A stretch of DNA of 64,000 bases from Bacillota bacterium. GTDB lineage: Bacteria > Bacillota > Clostridia > DSM-8532. The DNA lies in assembly GCA_023415825.1 (NCBI GenBank), contig JAEZJF010000010.1, positions 186,001-250,000 of the forward strand. Reading direction: 5' to 3'. Each line of letters opens with the position of its first letter. Within the stretch, counting starts at the first letter, position 1. The notes below the pieces were generated by a model. The model was not told the origin of the DNA. It searched no databases and saw nothing but the letters and a program-made list of their open reading frames with translations. Of the stretch, positions 1 to 9,631 are shown piece by piece. The translations under genes were made by a program, and so were the position numbers.

Positions 1-1
1 T

Positions 2-2119
2 TACACCTTGGCATACGCCGCCAGTATTCCCATCATGGGCAAACTGGCCGACAAATTTGGCAGAAAGTACATCTATCTGACCTGTATTTCCCTGTTTGGT
101 ATCGGCTCGCTCTTTTGCGGACTGGCTGAAAGCTTCGGCGGTTTCTCGCTGCTCCTTGCAGCCCGTGTGGTACAGGCCATCGGCGGTGGCGGCATACTGC
201 CCATTGCTACGGCGGAGTTTGGCACCAGCTTTCCCGAAAACAAGCGGGGTATGGCGCTTGGTCTTGTCGGCGGCGTATACGGTATTGCCAATATCTTTGG
301 CGCTTCCGCCGGCAGCCTTATTCTGAACATCTTTGGTCAGAACAACTGGCAGTTCATATTTTATGTAAACGTCCCCATCTCGCTGTTTGTACTTCTCGCG
401 GGTTTTTTCACCCTGCAGAACGCGAAGAATGAAAACCGCCAGAAGACCGATGTTTTAGGCATTCTCTCGCTGACTGCCATGATTTTATCCCTACTGTACG
501 GGCTTAAAAATCTGGACTTCTTTGATATTGCGGGCACGATTAAGAACCCCTATGTTTATCTGTTCCTGCTGTTATTTATCCTGCTGCTACCGCTGTTTAT
601 TTTCATCGAGAAAAAAGCGGAAGATCCCGTAATGAACCTGAAATACTTTACCAGCCGCAATATTCTGATCACTCTGATTATAGCATTCCTCAGCGGGATC
701 GTCATGATGGGTATGATTTTCGTACCCCAGTTTTCGGAGAACGTACTCAGAATCTCGACCGGAAGCGGCGGCTACATGGTTATTATATTGGGGGTTTTTG
801 CCGGTGTCGGTGCCCCAGTCTCGGGCAAGCTGATTGATAAATTCGGCGTTAAAATCGTGCTGGGCTTTGGTTTTTTGGTATCGGTTATCGGATCTGTGTT
901 TACCATCTTAGTGACTACCGCCGCCCCCGGCTTTTTGACCGTGGCGGTCAGCCTGATTCTGATCGGCATCGGTATGGGCTTTACCATGGGTACGCCGCTC
1001 AACTATATGATGCTGGAAAACACCGACGATAAGCAATCCAATTCCGCGCTCGCCACACTTTCTCTGGTGCGTTCCATCGGCACCGCGATTGCCCCTGCCA
1101 TTATGGTAGGCTTTATCGCTCACGCGGGAGGACTGGTACAAACCAATGTGATGGATCTGCTGCCCAAAGAGGTGACCGTTCCCTCTTTGCCCTACGTAAA
1201 GGATATTACCGATGAACTGAACAAGTTAAAGAGCAATGAGCAGATGAAGGATAAACTTGCGGACATGGAAATGCCAGACCTTTCCTCCATGACCAAAATG
1301 GAAATCAATATGAGCGCTGATTCCGGCTATGAAATGCCCGCCGATTTGGTTAAGCTGATGCAAAACTCGGACGTGACCACCATTACCGCCAATACCGTGA
1401 TCCTGGCGGAACGGATGTTTGCCGAGATGACGCCGGATGTCATCGAGAAAATTCAAACCGGGATCAGCAAGGGGATTGACGGCACTGCCGCCGGCAAAAC
1501 CCAGATGGAAGACGCCATCAAGCAGATGGAAGAGGGCAAAAACGGCATCGGGCAGGGAATCACCGGCATGGAGCAAGGGGTCAAAGCGCAGAAGGCCGCC
1601 CTCGAGCAGCTGCAAACGGTATCAAAAATGTTTGCTCAGAAGGGCAATCCTGCCCTGCCGCCAACGATGACCATTGCGGATATGATTCCGGCCAATGTCA
1701 AATCCTCCATACCGCAGTCCGTTTTGGATGAGCTGGCAAAGCTGAAGTCAGCCGACGACCTTAACGCCAAAATAACAGATCTCCAGAATGCGATCAGCGT
1801 GCTGGAGGGGAAGATCGCCGACAGCAAAAAGAGCCAGGCTGATATGAGCACGGCTGTGACCATGATGAAGGCGACTATTGTCGAAATGACTGATTTGTCA
1901 GGCAAAATGACCACCCTGAAAGGCGCTGTTCCTGGCGCCTTTGAGACCGCCAAAGAAAACTATGTGGCGGAGATCAAAAAAGAAGGACCTCAGATAGAAA
2001 AGTCCTTCCAGTCTACCTTGAATGGCGGCTATAAAAACGTCTACCTAACCTCCGCCATCGCCGCGGCGCTTGCACTGTTGGTACTGGTGTTATACCGCAA
2101 GAAAAAGGAGATCATATAA
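2..2119 (+). CDS. MFS drug exporter (DHA2/EmrB type) with large extracellular domain, 5' truncated
   Basis: This is a proton-driven multidrug exporter in the plasma membrane. The reading frame is open to the window edge and the visible protein begins at the family's loop 2-3 motif (GKLADKFGRKY), so the first one or two membrane helices and the start codon lie outside. About a dozen hydrophobic segments run to roughly visible residue 375. Then comes a polar, helix-rich stretch of about 290 residues, full of Met, Lys and Glu and predicted to be extracellular. One last membrane helix (about residues 676-697) and a KKKEII tail follow. DHA2 exporters usually end without such a long insertion before the last helix, which is the odd point. 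A perfect hairpin follows the stop. The family is sure; the substrate is not known. Confidence 0.85.
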   Translation, partial: YTLAYAASIPIMGKLADKFGRKYIYLTCISLFGIGSLFCGLAESFGGFSLLLAARVVQAIGGGGILPIATAEFGTSFPENKRGMALGLVGGVYGIANIFGASAGSLILNIFGQNNWQFIFYVNVPISLFVLLAGFFTLQNAKNENRQKTDVLGILSLTAMILSLLYGLKNLDFFDIAGTIKNPYVYLFLLLFILLLPLFIFIEKKAEDPVMNLKYFTSRNILITLIIAFLSGIVMMGMIFVPQFSENVLRISTGSGGYMVIILGVFAGVGAPVSGKLIDKFGVKIVLGFGFLVSVIGSVFTILVTTAAPGFLTVAVSLILIGIGMGFTMGTPLNYMMLENTDDKQSNSALATLSLVRSIGTAIAPAIMVGFIAHAGGLVQTNVMDLLPKEVTVPSLPYVKDITDELNKLKSNEQMKDKLADMEMPDLSSMTKMEINMSADSGYEMPADLVKLMQNSDVTTITANTVILAERMFAEMTPDVIEKIQTGISKGIDGTAAGKTQMEDAIKQMEEGKNGIGQGITGMEQGVKAQKAALEQLQTVSKMFAQKGNPALPPTMTIADMIPANVKSSIPQSVLDELAKLKSADDLNAKITDLQNAISVLEGKIADSKKSQADMSTAVTMMKATIVEMTDLSGKMTTLKGAVPGAFETAKENYVAEIKKEGPQIEKSFQSTLNGGYKNVYLTSAIAAALALLVLVLYRKKKEII

Positions 2120-2141
2120 AGAACGATAACTTGCAAAAATT

Positions 2142-2177
2142 AATTAACAGCTCACTTTTAACGGTGAGCTGTTAATT
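2142..2177 (+). terminator. Hairpin after MFS gene
   Basis: A perfect 14-bp inverted repeat (AATTAACAGCTCAC, 2142-2155, and its complement, 2164-2177) with an 8-base loop starts 23 bases after the MFS stop. No strong T run follows, so it may be a weak terminator or an mRNA 3' stabiliser. Confidence 0.6.
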
Positions 2178-2655
2178 GTTCGCCCGACATGGGCAGTAAC
2201 TTGGCGGTGAAAGTCCCCTATGGGCTTGGTAGTGGGAACCGGCAAAGTCCCGCATCGACGAACAGAAACTGTATTAGGCATATGTGGATGGACGAGCTTG
2301 CAACACAAAGCAAAGTCCAACACTATCACCTTTTACATTACATGACATTTCGCCTGGATTTTTTGGACCGTAATAATCTTTAATAAATACATGTTTGCTT
2401 TATTATTTACATGGTATTTCTAGTTAGCGTGGGATAATATGGTGACATAGAAATAATCACATCATTTTTTGCCTGAAGCTCAGGCTATGATTCAGTACCC
2501 ATCGCGTGAAGTTGGAGGATATAAAGGAGGTACTCGTGACCGGGGAAATCTAACAGAGCCGACACAACGCACGGGGCGTCTCACTCCTAAGAAACCGCCT
2601 GCCACGCTGCACGTCAGTAGCGAGGCTGAAAACAGGGAACCACAATCTCAGAATT
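2178..2655 (+). mobile_element. Degenerate group II intron fragment, no reverse transcriptase
   Basis: Two blocks resemble RNA parts of bacterial group II introns. The first, about 2179-2330, holds a GTTCGCCCG-like start, then AACTTGGCGGTGAAAGTCCC and TTGGTAGTGGGAACC. The second, about 2480-2655, holds GTACTCGTGACCGGGG and a GTCAGTAGCGAGGCTGAA segment, which in intact introns precede the intron-encoded protein. No reverse transcriptase ORF and no recognisable domain V follow; the xylanase gene starts instead. The AT-rich middle (about 2330-2480) does not look like intron. I read this as a deleted intron remnant. The recognition is from memory and needs a covariance search. Confidence 0.5.
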
Positions 2656-2697
2656 AAATAGGCAAATCACATCGTTTAAATAGGGAGATGAATTTTT

Positions 2698-5600
2698 ATG
2701 ATGAAAAGAGTTCTTTCTCTGCTACTCTGCGCGCTTATGGTCGTGTCTCTGCTGCCCACCGGATTGCAAACCGCCAAAGCGGAATCGACCATCGTGTATT
2801 CCATGGCATCTGATATCGACATCCAAGGTAGAAATATCGATGATACATTCGAGGGCACTACCTGGCTGCAGCGAGCCGGCAGCCCAACGTTGACTATTGT
2901 TGACAATAGCGGCATAAAGGCAATCAGCGTCACCGGCCGGACATCGGACTGGTACTGTATTGATTTGAAAAACCTGACCACGCTGCCCGATGGATTCGAT
3001 TATTCCATCAAAGTGACCGGACGCACTGCCGCTGACGCCAAGATGAAGCTGTCTCAGCCAGCAAGTCCGTATGGCACGCATATCTCCCAGGTTGTAGGCG
3101 TCGATGGAGCTTTCTCCCTCGAAAAGACCTTCACCTATGCTCAGTTACAGGCCGAGAAATCCATCCGGATCCAATCGGAAGGAACGACCGGTGACTTCAC
3201 CGTCGACAGCATTGTCATCAACCAAACCCCGGCCTCGGGCGGCGAAACACCCCCGCCAGATCCGCCGTCCGACGGTGCTATTATTGACGAAATCGCCATC
3301 ACCTTTGATGACGCCGATAAGGCCACGTGGAGCGAAGCCTTCGATGTGTCCGTTACAACCAATGCTGCCTTTGAGTGGGTTTCGGACTTTGGCAATAGCG
3401 ATACTTATGCCCTCAAGGGCTCCCACCTGCCTGCTTCGGTCGACTACACAGGCGCCAACAACGCCATCCGGCTGACCTTTGACGAGCCGCTGGCGAAAAA
3501 TGCCGTATATACCATTTCGTACAGTGTGTATGTCCCAGCCGTAGGCAACGAGGGAAAAGATACACTGGTCGGCCCGGGCATCGTCCTGAGCGGCGACTAT
3601 GCGGGCGCGACCGGCGTGACCAAATTCCCGTCCGACCCCGGCACTATTGCCACCGAGACCTGGAAGGAGGTCAATGTCACCACACCTGCAGTCGGTCTGA
3701 ACGAGACTCTCAAGAGCATTGACTTCCGTTTTGTCGTAAACGATGCATCGAAGCATCCCGACGTGTGGTACATCGATAATATCGAGATCACGCAGACATT
3801 AATTGACGTTGGAAACACAGAACCGGATTACAAAGACTATCCGGCCTTGAAGGACGTCTACATGGATTACTTCCTGATCGGCACTGCTTCGGCCAACTCC
3901 CGGATGACTGGCGACAAGCTCGATATCATTAAATACCACTTCAACGCCTTCACGCCCGAGAACGAAATGAAGCCATCGAACGTGCAGAATGTCAAGGGCG
4001 TATTTACCTACAGCGCCCTCGACGAGCAGCTTGGCAAGCTTGAGGGTACAGGCATCAATCTGATCGGCCACACGCTGACCTGGCATTCACAGTCACCTGG
4101 TTGGATGTGGGGAACGCCGAACCCGTTGCCTGCCAATGAGGCAAAGGCCAATATGGACGCGCACATTGAAAGCGTTTTGGGCCGCTATGGCGCTGACCTC
4201 TACTGTATTGACGTCGTCAACGAGGCCATTGCCGACGGTAAGAACAATGCCGACTGGCGGCAGAATCTGCGCGACAATGAAGGCTGGTACCTGGCTCTGG
4301 GTTCGGAGTGGGTTGAGTATACCTTCCAGAAGGCGGCCGAGATCGTCGACGCCAATGGCTGGGACTGCAAGCTTTACTACAACGATTTTAACCTCGACTA
4401 CACCGACAAGGCGACGTCCGTTTATAACATGGTAAAGGACATCAACCAACGTTATGCGGGAAGACGTCCGAATGGCAAGCCTCTGATCGAGGGCATCGGC
4501 ATGCAGGGACACTATAACCAGAATACCGACGCAGCCAATATTGAGAGATCGATCAACCTTTTCTCGACTCTGCCGGGAGTATCTATCAGCGTTACCGAGT
4601 TGGACATCACATATACAAACTCCGGCAGCCTTACTGAGGAGCAGGCTATGCGACAGGCCGTCAAGTACGCACAGCTCTTTGATCTTTACAAGAAGAACGC
4701 TGCCGGCCCGGCGAACAACGGCAATGGCCGCGTCGAGCGCGTTACCCTCTGGGGCACAAACGATGCCGACAGCTGGCGCAGCGCCAGCTTCCCGCTGCTC
4801 TTTGACAGGAACCTTTGCGCCAAGGAAGCATTCAAGGCCGTCCTGGATCCTGCAAAGTACTTGAGCGAAAACGAACCCCCGCAGGAGATCCCGAAAGCCA
4901 AGACGGTTTACGGCACGCCCACGCTGGGCACGAACGATGCCGCCTGGCAGAAGGCCGTAGTCATCAACGTAAATAAGAAACCAACCAGTCAAGAAGTCAA
5001 TGCCGGCGCTTCAGCAGTCGTAAAGACGCTGTGGGACGCGAGCTATTTCTACGTCCGCGCCGAAGTCACCGACGCAATGCTCGATAAAACGAGTACCAAT
5101 GCCTGGGAACAGGATTCGGTCGAGATCTTCTTCAGCGAGACAGCCCACCGCAATGCGTCTTACGTTGACGGAGACGGCCAATACCGCGTGAACTTTGAGG
5201 GCAGCGCATCCTTCAAATCCGATGGAATGGCTGACGGATTCAATTCCTGGGCCGCTTCTACCGACACCGGTTATATTGTCGAAATGAAAATACCGTTCCG
5301 GGTCATTGAGCCCAAGGGCGGAACGGCTGTCAGCTTTGACGTGCAGATTAACGACGTCAGCGCCGGGGTTTCTACCCGTCTGATCACGGTTTGGAGCGAC
5401 CTGAAGGCCGATGGCTACAACACGACCGAGCGCTGGGGCACACTGACCCTGGCTCGTCCTGTTGAAGGCGTCCATGTCTATGCTACGAATAATGGAGACA
5501 GTTGGTCCGGCGCGAACATCATCCTGGGCAATGACGCCGGCAAATGGCCTTGGTCAACGGCGGGTACAGACGGCAAAGTTGCTTTCACCCCCGAGAAAGA

Positions 5601-8600
5601 CACGATGTATCGTATCGCCGTTAACTACACCGCTATGGGTACAAATGCCATACGTGTACGTTGGCTTAAAGACGAATCGAACGGCGGCTACACCACCCAG
5701 GACGGCCAGCTCGTCGGCGCTTCTCCATCTCTCGATCCCAGCCAGGTGGCTGCCAGTATTCCGGTCTACTTTAACAAAGGCATGGCAACTGGCGGAACCT
5801 ACACCTTAACCACTCAAATCAAATTGGACGGTTCCCAACCAGCCGATGGCCTGATCGGCAACATCGCCATCCGCGGCGGTGGCGGCGGCAATGCCTTTTC
5901 TATTAATTGGCTGACCATTGAAAAAGTCGAAGCCGGCGGGAATTCCATGCTTGTTAGGTGGCCGGCACCGGATCTCACAGGTTATACCGCGACGGCGAAT
6001 GGTGCGGCGAATACGAATACCTCCGATTTAATTACACTGGTCTTTGAAAAACCGGTACCAGGGCTGACAGCGACCGACATAACCATCACAGACGGTACCG
6101 CCAGTGTAACAAAAGGCACCTTGACCGCGGTGGAAGGGTCGAGCGACACACAATACAACCTTGCGATCAGCGGGGTTACAATAGAAGGCACCGTTAACCT
6201 CAAGATTACCAAGGATGGCGTAGACGACAAGTTAAAGGTCGTTGACATCCACAGAAACTCAATCACCTTCAACGTGGCAAATATCGGCGGCACAGCGTTC
6301 GTGCGCGATAGCACTGGCATAAGGCTGACCTTCAACGCAGCCATACCGGGTCTGTCGGCGGATGACATCCTTCTCAGCCCCGGCACCCCCGCGGCGGTAT
6401 CAAACTACGCAGCCTCTACGGCGGAAAAGGGCGCTTTGACAAAGGTTAGCGACACTGTTTACGAGCTTGCGCTCACCGGCATTACCAGAACAGGTACGCT
6501 TGGTGTCCAGGTCAATAAGCTCGGGATCGAAACCAACAAGAAGAATGTACTTGTCAATGCAAAGGTCGACAAGACCGCTCTGCAGCCTACACCGCCCCGT
6601 GGTTATTTCCCGCAGAATATCACCAACCTGCCCAAGTCAACGGGCCTGAACGACCTGTTTAAGTTCCTGGATCCAACCGCCGGTACAAATGGCCGGGTAG
6701 AAACCGTGACTGACTGGCAGGAGCGCAGGGATGAACTCAAAGATCTGATTCAGTACTACTACTACGGCAGAAAGTATCCGACGCCCAAGAATGCTATCAC
6801 GGTGAATGCCCCGACGAACCAGGTCAATGTCACCATAGCAGATAACAGCAATACCGTGACCGCGAGCCTTGGCACCGTCACCGTTCCCCCGGGCACCGCG
6901 CCTGAAGGCGGGTGGCCGGTCATCATCGCATTTGGTTTCGGTCAGACGGCAATGGCAAACCAAAACGGCTATGCCGTGATCAACGTCTCCAATTGGGGCG
7001 CAAGCAGAACTGGAAACTACTATAAACTGTATCCTTTTAACCCCTATGAGTACGATTTCAACACAGGCTCGATCATGACAGCGGCATGGACTGTCTCACG
7101 TATAATTGACGCGATGGAGATCAGCGCCGAATCTAACGGCGGTAGGAATCAATGGAACATCAACCCGTATAAGTCCATCACAACAGGCGTATCCATCAAC
7201 GGCAAATACGCCCTGATGGCGGCGGCCATGGACGACCGTGTCGGCGCGGCTGCACCCGTTGATTGCGGACAGTCCGGCGCTTCCAGCTTCCGTTACGTAG
7301 CAGAAGGCAAACTGTTCTACTACAACTCACCGATAGACCGCGTCTACCGCAGGAACCAGAAAGGTCTCAACAGCATCCAGTATTCCGGCGAATCGTTCTG
7401 GATGGGCCTTGGAACGGCAGCAGCATTCCATCTCCAGACAGATATGGATTATTTGCCATTCGACTCGCATGCAGTTGAGGCTCTAATGGCACCGAGGCCT
7501 CTCATCGCGTTTACGGCCGACAACAACTTCGACTGGACGACTCCGCCGTCCTCCGTAATGGCCATGAGTGCCGCAAAGGAAGTCTACGAGTTCCTGAACA
7601 GCGACAACATTGCCGTGCGTGTACGCGATGGAGCCCACGCCATTCAGAACAGGGACGTGCCGTTCATGATTGCCATCATGGACAAGGAATTCAGCGGCAA
7701 GCCGTTGGAAGTCAGGAATCTCTATCCGGACAGCGATCCGCCCAGCTATGGAACAGGCACATACAACAAGATCACCGATATGACGGTTTACCCCTACGAC
7801 ATAGACAGTTCCTACATTCGATGGTCACGACCTGGCAAGTACACGCTGTGGACAGAAAACGAGATTGTCACAGAAGGCATTCCCGCGACAATAAAGGTCC
7901 ACTCTGACGCCCCCCAGGTTAGGCTGACGATTCTGGACGCGGATAACAAGCCGACGGAGGCCGTATGGACAGCCGATGTCGTCAATGGCACAGCGGTGTT
8001 AAACCTGACGGCGAAGCAAGTCAAAATCGGGCGTTACGAAATTACGACCATTGACAGCGCCAAAGATAGTAAGACTGTATACTTCCAGGGCGTCGATGCA
8101 GCTACCGCGCTGCGCCATGGCACCGCCAGAAACGACAACGGCGCGGCCGTAATGTACGGCTTTACCAGCAAGATCAACAAGGATTTGGTAGAAGTCTATG
8201 CAGACGGCAACAGACTGACACAATCCTTCCAGGAAGACACCGAACAGTCCTGGATACTCAATTACGGCGTAACGACCAACCCCAATGAGAACAATCGCAT
8301 ACCGAATAACGCGTTCAGTGTCATCTCGTTGAAAAAGCTGCAGATGGAAGCTATGCCCGGCTACACGTTTGAGATTTCGATAGACAAGGCGAAGCTGGCG
8401 AACAATCAGGAAACTGTCAGTTGGAACGCATCGGCGTCTGTACAGAAGATCGGTCCCCAGCCGAGCTGGCCGCCGTATCCCAACAGCCTAACGGACAACG
8501 GAATGCGTCCCCTGCGCCCGGCAACAACGACCAACTTCAGCGCAGATGTCGAATTCTCTTGGAATGACCTGGTGGAACTGGTTCCCGGCGATAAGCTGAA

Positions 8601-9501
8601 GATTACCTTCAGCGAGCCTATGTACAAGGGCGATTTCGGCGTTGGATTTGATTTCTCCGACGACTTCACGCTCGCGTGGGCAGAGGACAGCAAGTCGGTC
8701 GAAGTGACATTCAACAATGTCATCAAAGGCAAAGGAGAGTTTTGCAACATATATGTTATGCGCCTGAGAGACATCGCCGGCAACATGATCGCGGCTCCCA
8801 TCCACCATTCGTTCACCCGCATGCCTGATCCCGAGTTCCTAATTACGGTCACGGGAGTGCGGCCAGGCTACGAACTCGGACTGGCGTTCTCCGGATCAGA
8901 CTGGGTGTCCGCACCGAGGACGACGATCGGCGATACCGTTCTCTTCGCAGTCCCCGATAAGGATCAGACCTACCGTCTGTCGCTCTGCCAGATCAGTCCA
9001 TGGAACGGCGGGAACGCCTTTGAACCCATCGTTTTCGATGTACAGTCCGGCAGTACCGTGGACATCAGCAAATATTTTTATGATGTGACTATCCCCGAAG
9101 GATATTCGAATGTCGGCATCACCTGCATGGATCAGCGCTGGTGCGTCTATCAGGCGAATGCTGGCGACACCATTACGCTGCTGAAAACCGGGCAGGAGGC
9201 GACCATTGTCTCTACGTATAAGAACAGGGAGTATACAGCGAAGATCATGCTCGATGGCTCCGACCCATTCACCAGCATCGTCAGCACAACTCCCACGGCG
9301 TCGGTCATGAAGCTAAACGGCTACGAGAACGAGCTCACGATCACCGTAACCGACGTATACGCCGTCGGTTTGGCGAAGACGTATACAGAGACCTTCACCA
9401 TCAACAACAACGCCGCGGGCACCTATAATGTCGGCCCGTACAGGGTATACGTCGATACCAAAGGCAATATCCAGATCCGGCAGTGCTACATCGTAAAGTA
9501 A
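2698..9501 (+). CDS. Secreted multidomain xylanase: CBM22-like x2, GH10, CBM9, Ig-like, CE15-like esterase
   Basis: This 2267-aa secreted enzyme should cut xylan and attack its glucuronate esters. Reading in order: signal peptide (1-29); CBM22-like module (about 30-177); Pro-rich linker; second beta-sandwich module (about 195-365); GH10 xylanase (about 380-720) with acid/base E509 in DVVNEA and nucleophile E634 in VTELDIT; CBM9 (about 735-920); another carbohydrate-binding-like module (about 920-1085); two Ig-like repeats (about 1100-1290); CE15 glucuronoyl-esterase-like domain (about 1300-1650) with serine S1499 in GVSINGK and H1591 in FDSHAVEALMAPRP; then about 600 residues of unrecognised beta-rich sequence. 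It has no SLH, dockerin or LPXTG anchor. The CE15 serine motif is normally GCSRxGK; the arginine is isoleucine here. The start is the first of two ATGs after GGGAG. The gene is clearly GC-richer than the DNA from 10.5 kb on. Confidence 0.9.
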   Translation: MMKRVLSLLLCALMVVSLLPTGLQTAKAESTIVYSMASDIDIQGRNIDDTFEGTTWLQRAGSPTLTIVDNSGIKAISVTGRTSDWYCIDLKNLTTLPDGFDYSIKVTGRTAADAKMKLSQPASPYGTHISQVVGVDGAFSLEKTFTYAQLQAEKSIRIQSEGTTGDFTVDSIVINQTPASGGETPPPDPPSDGAIIDEIAITFDDADKATWSEAFDVSVTTNAAFEWVSDFGNSDTYALKGSHLPASVDYTGANNAIRLTFDEPLAKNAVYTISYSVYVPAVGNEGKDTLVGPGIVLSGDYAGATGVTKFPSDPGTIATETWKEVNVTTPAVGLNETLKSIDFRFVVNDASKHPDVWYIDNIEITQTLIDVGNTEPDYKDYPALKDVYMDYFLIGTASANSRMTGDKLDIIKYHFNAFTPENEMKPSNVQNVKGVFTYSALDEQLGKLEGTGINLIGHTLTWHSQSPGWMWGTPNPLPANEAKANMDAHIESVLGRYGADLYCIDVVNEAIADGKNNADWRQNLRDNEGWYLALGSEWVEYTFQKAAEIVDANGWDCKLYYNDFNLDYTDKATSVYNMVKDINQRYAGRRPNGKPLIEGIGMQGHYNQNTDAANIERSINLFSTLPGVSISVTELDITYTNSGSLTEEQAMRQAVKYAQLFDLYKKNAAGPANNGNGRVERVTLWGTNDADSWRSASFPLLFDRNLCAKEAFKAVLDPAKYLSENEPPQEIPKAKTVYGTPTLGTNDAAWQKAVVINVNKKPTSQEVNAGASAVVKTLWDASYFYVRAEVTDAMLDKTSTNAWEQDSVEIFFSETAHRNASYVDGDGQYRVNFEGSASFKSDGMADGFNSWAASTDTGYIVEMKIPFRVIEPKGGTAVSFDVQINDVSAGVSTRLITVWSDLKADGYNTTERWGTLTLARPVEGVHVYATNNGDSWSGANIILGNDAGKWPWSTAGTDGKVAFTPEKDTMYRIAVNYTAMGTNAIRVRWLKDESNGGYTTQDGQLVGASPSLDPSQVAASIPVYFNKGMATGGTYTLTTQIKLDGSQPADGLIGNIAIRGGGGGNAFSINWLTIEKVEAGGNSMLVRWPAPDLTGYTATANGAANTNTSDLITLVFEKPVPGLTATDITITDGTASVTKGTLTAVEGSSDTQYNLAISGVTIEGTVNLKITKDGVDDKLKVVDIHRNSITFNVANIGGTAFVRDSTGIRLTFNAAIPGLSADDILLSPGTPAAVSNYAASTAEKGALTKVSDTVYELALTGITRTGTLGVQVNKLGIETNKKNVLVNAKVDKTALQPTPPRGYFPQNITNLPKSTGLNDLFKFLDPTAGTNGRVETVTDWQERRDELKDLIQYYYYGRKYPTPKNAITVNAPTNQVNVTIADNSNTVTASLGTVTVPPGTAPEGGWPVIIAFGFGQTAMANQNGYAVINVSNWGASRTGNYYKLYPFNPYEYDFNTGSIMTAAWTVSRIIDAMEISAESNGGRNQWNINPYKSITTGVSINGKYALMAAAMDDRVGAAAPVDCGQSGASSFRYVAEGKLFYYNSPIDRVYRRNQKGLNSIQYSGESFWMGLGTAAAFHLQTDMDYLPFDSHAVEALMAPRPLIAFTADNNFDWTTPPSSVMAMSAAKEVYEFLNSDNIAVRVRDGAHAIQNRDVPFMIAIMDKEFSGKPLEVRNLYPDSDPPSYGTGTYNKITDMTVYPYDIDSSYIRWSRPGKYTLWTENEIVTEGIPATIKVHSDAPQVRLTILDADNKPTEAVWTADVVNGTAVLNLTAKQVKIGRYEITTIDSAKDSKTVYFQGVDAATALRHGTARNDNGAAVMYGFTSKINKDLVEVYADGNRLTQSFQEDTEQSWILNYGVTTNPNENNRIPNNAFSVISLKKLQMEAMPGYTFEISIDKAKLANNQETVSWNASASVQKIGPQPSWPPYPNSLTDNGMRPLRPATTTNFSADVEFSWNDLVELVPGDKLKITFSEPMYKGDFGVGFDFSDDFTLAWAEDSKSVEVTFNNVIKGKGEFCNIYVMRLRDIAGNMIAAPIHHSFTRMPDPEFLITVTGVRPGYELGLAFSGSDWVSAPRTTIGDTVLFAVPDKDQTYRLSLCQISPWNGGNAFEPIVFDVQSGSTVDISKYFYDVTIPEGYSNVGITCMDQRWCVYQANAGDTITLLKTGQEATIVSTYKNREYTAKIMLDGSDPFTSIVSTTPTASVMKLNGYENELTITVTDVYAVGLAKTYTETFTINNNAAGTYNVGPYRVYVDTKGNIQIRQCYIVK

Positions 9502-9536
9502 CGGGTACCTTAGCCCAAAAGAACTCATAGCATCGC

Positions 9537-9580
9537 AAAATCCCCGCCTCTGTTCCGTATGGACGGGGGCGGGGATTTTA
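9537..9580 (+). terminator. Intrinsic terminator after xylanase gene
   Basis: A 12-bp perfect stem (AAAATCCCCGCC, 9537-9548, with GGCGGGGATTTT, 9568-9579) ends in a T run 36 bases after the xylanase stop. The A/T symmetry means it could work in both directions. Confidence 0.85.
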
Positions 9581-9631
9581 CATAATCCATGGGATAATCC
9601 CGCTGTTAAAACGCTCTGTCCAGCCAAAAAA

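Noticed and set aside
1226..1615. 129-codon antisense frame in the MFS gene
   Set aside because: It is a His/Gly-rich shadow frame of the extracellular domain with no ribosome site.
2469..2657. 62-codon frame upstream of the xylanase
   Set aside because: It lies in group II intron-like RNA sequence, without a ribosome site; a structural RNA remnant explains it better.
4093..4992. 299-codon open frame on the minus strand inside the xylanase gene
   Set aside because: It is antisense to the GH10 catalytic domain, has no ribosome site and no family motifs. GC-rich coding DNA often leaves such open antisense frames.
2698..9501. Cellulosome or S-layer attachment of the xylanase
   Set aside because: No dockerin repeats, SLH domains or LPXTG motif are present in the C-terminal region.
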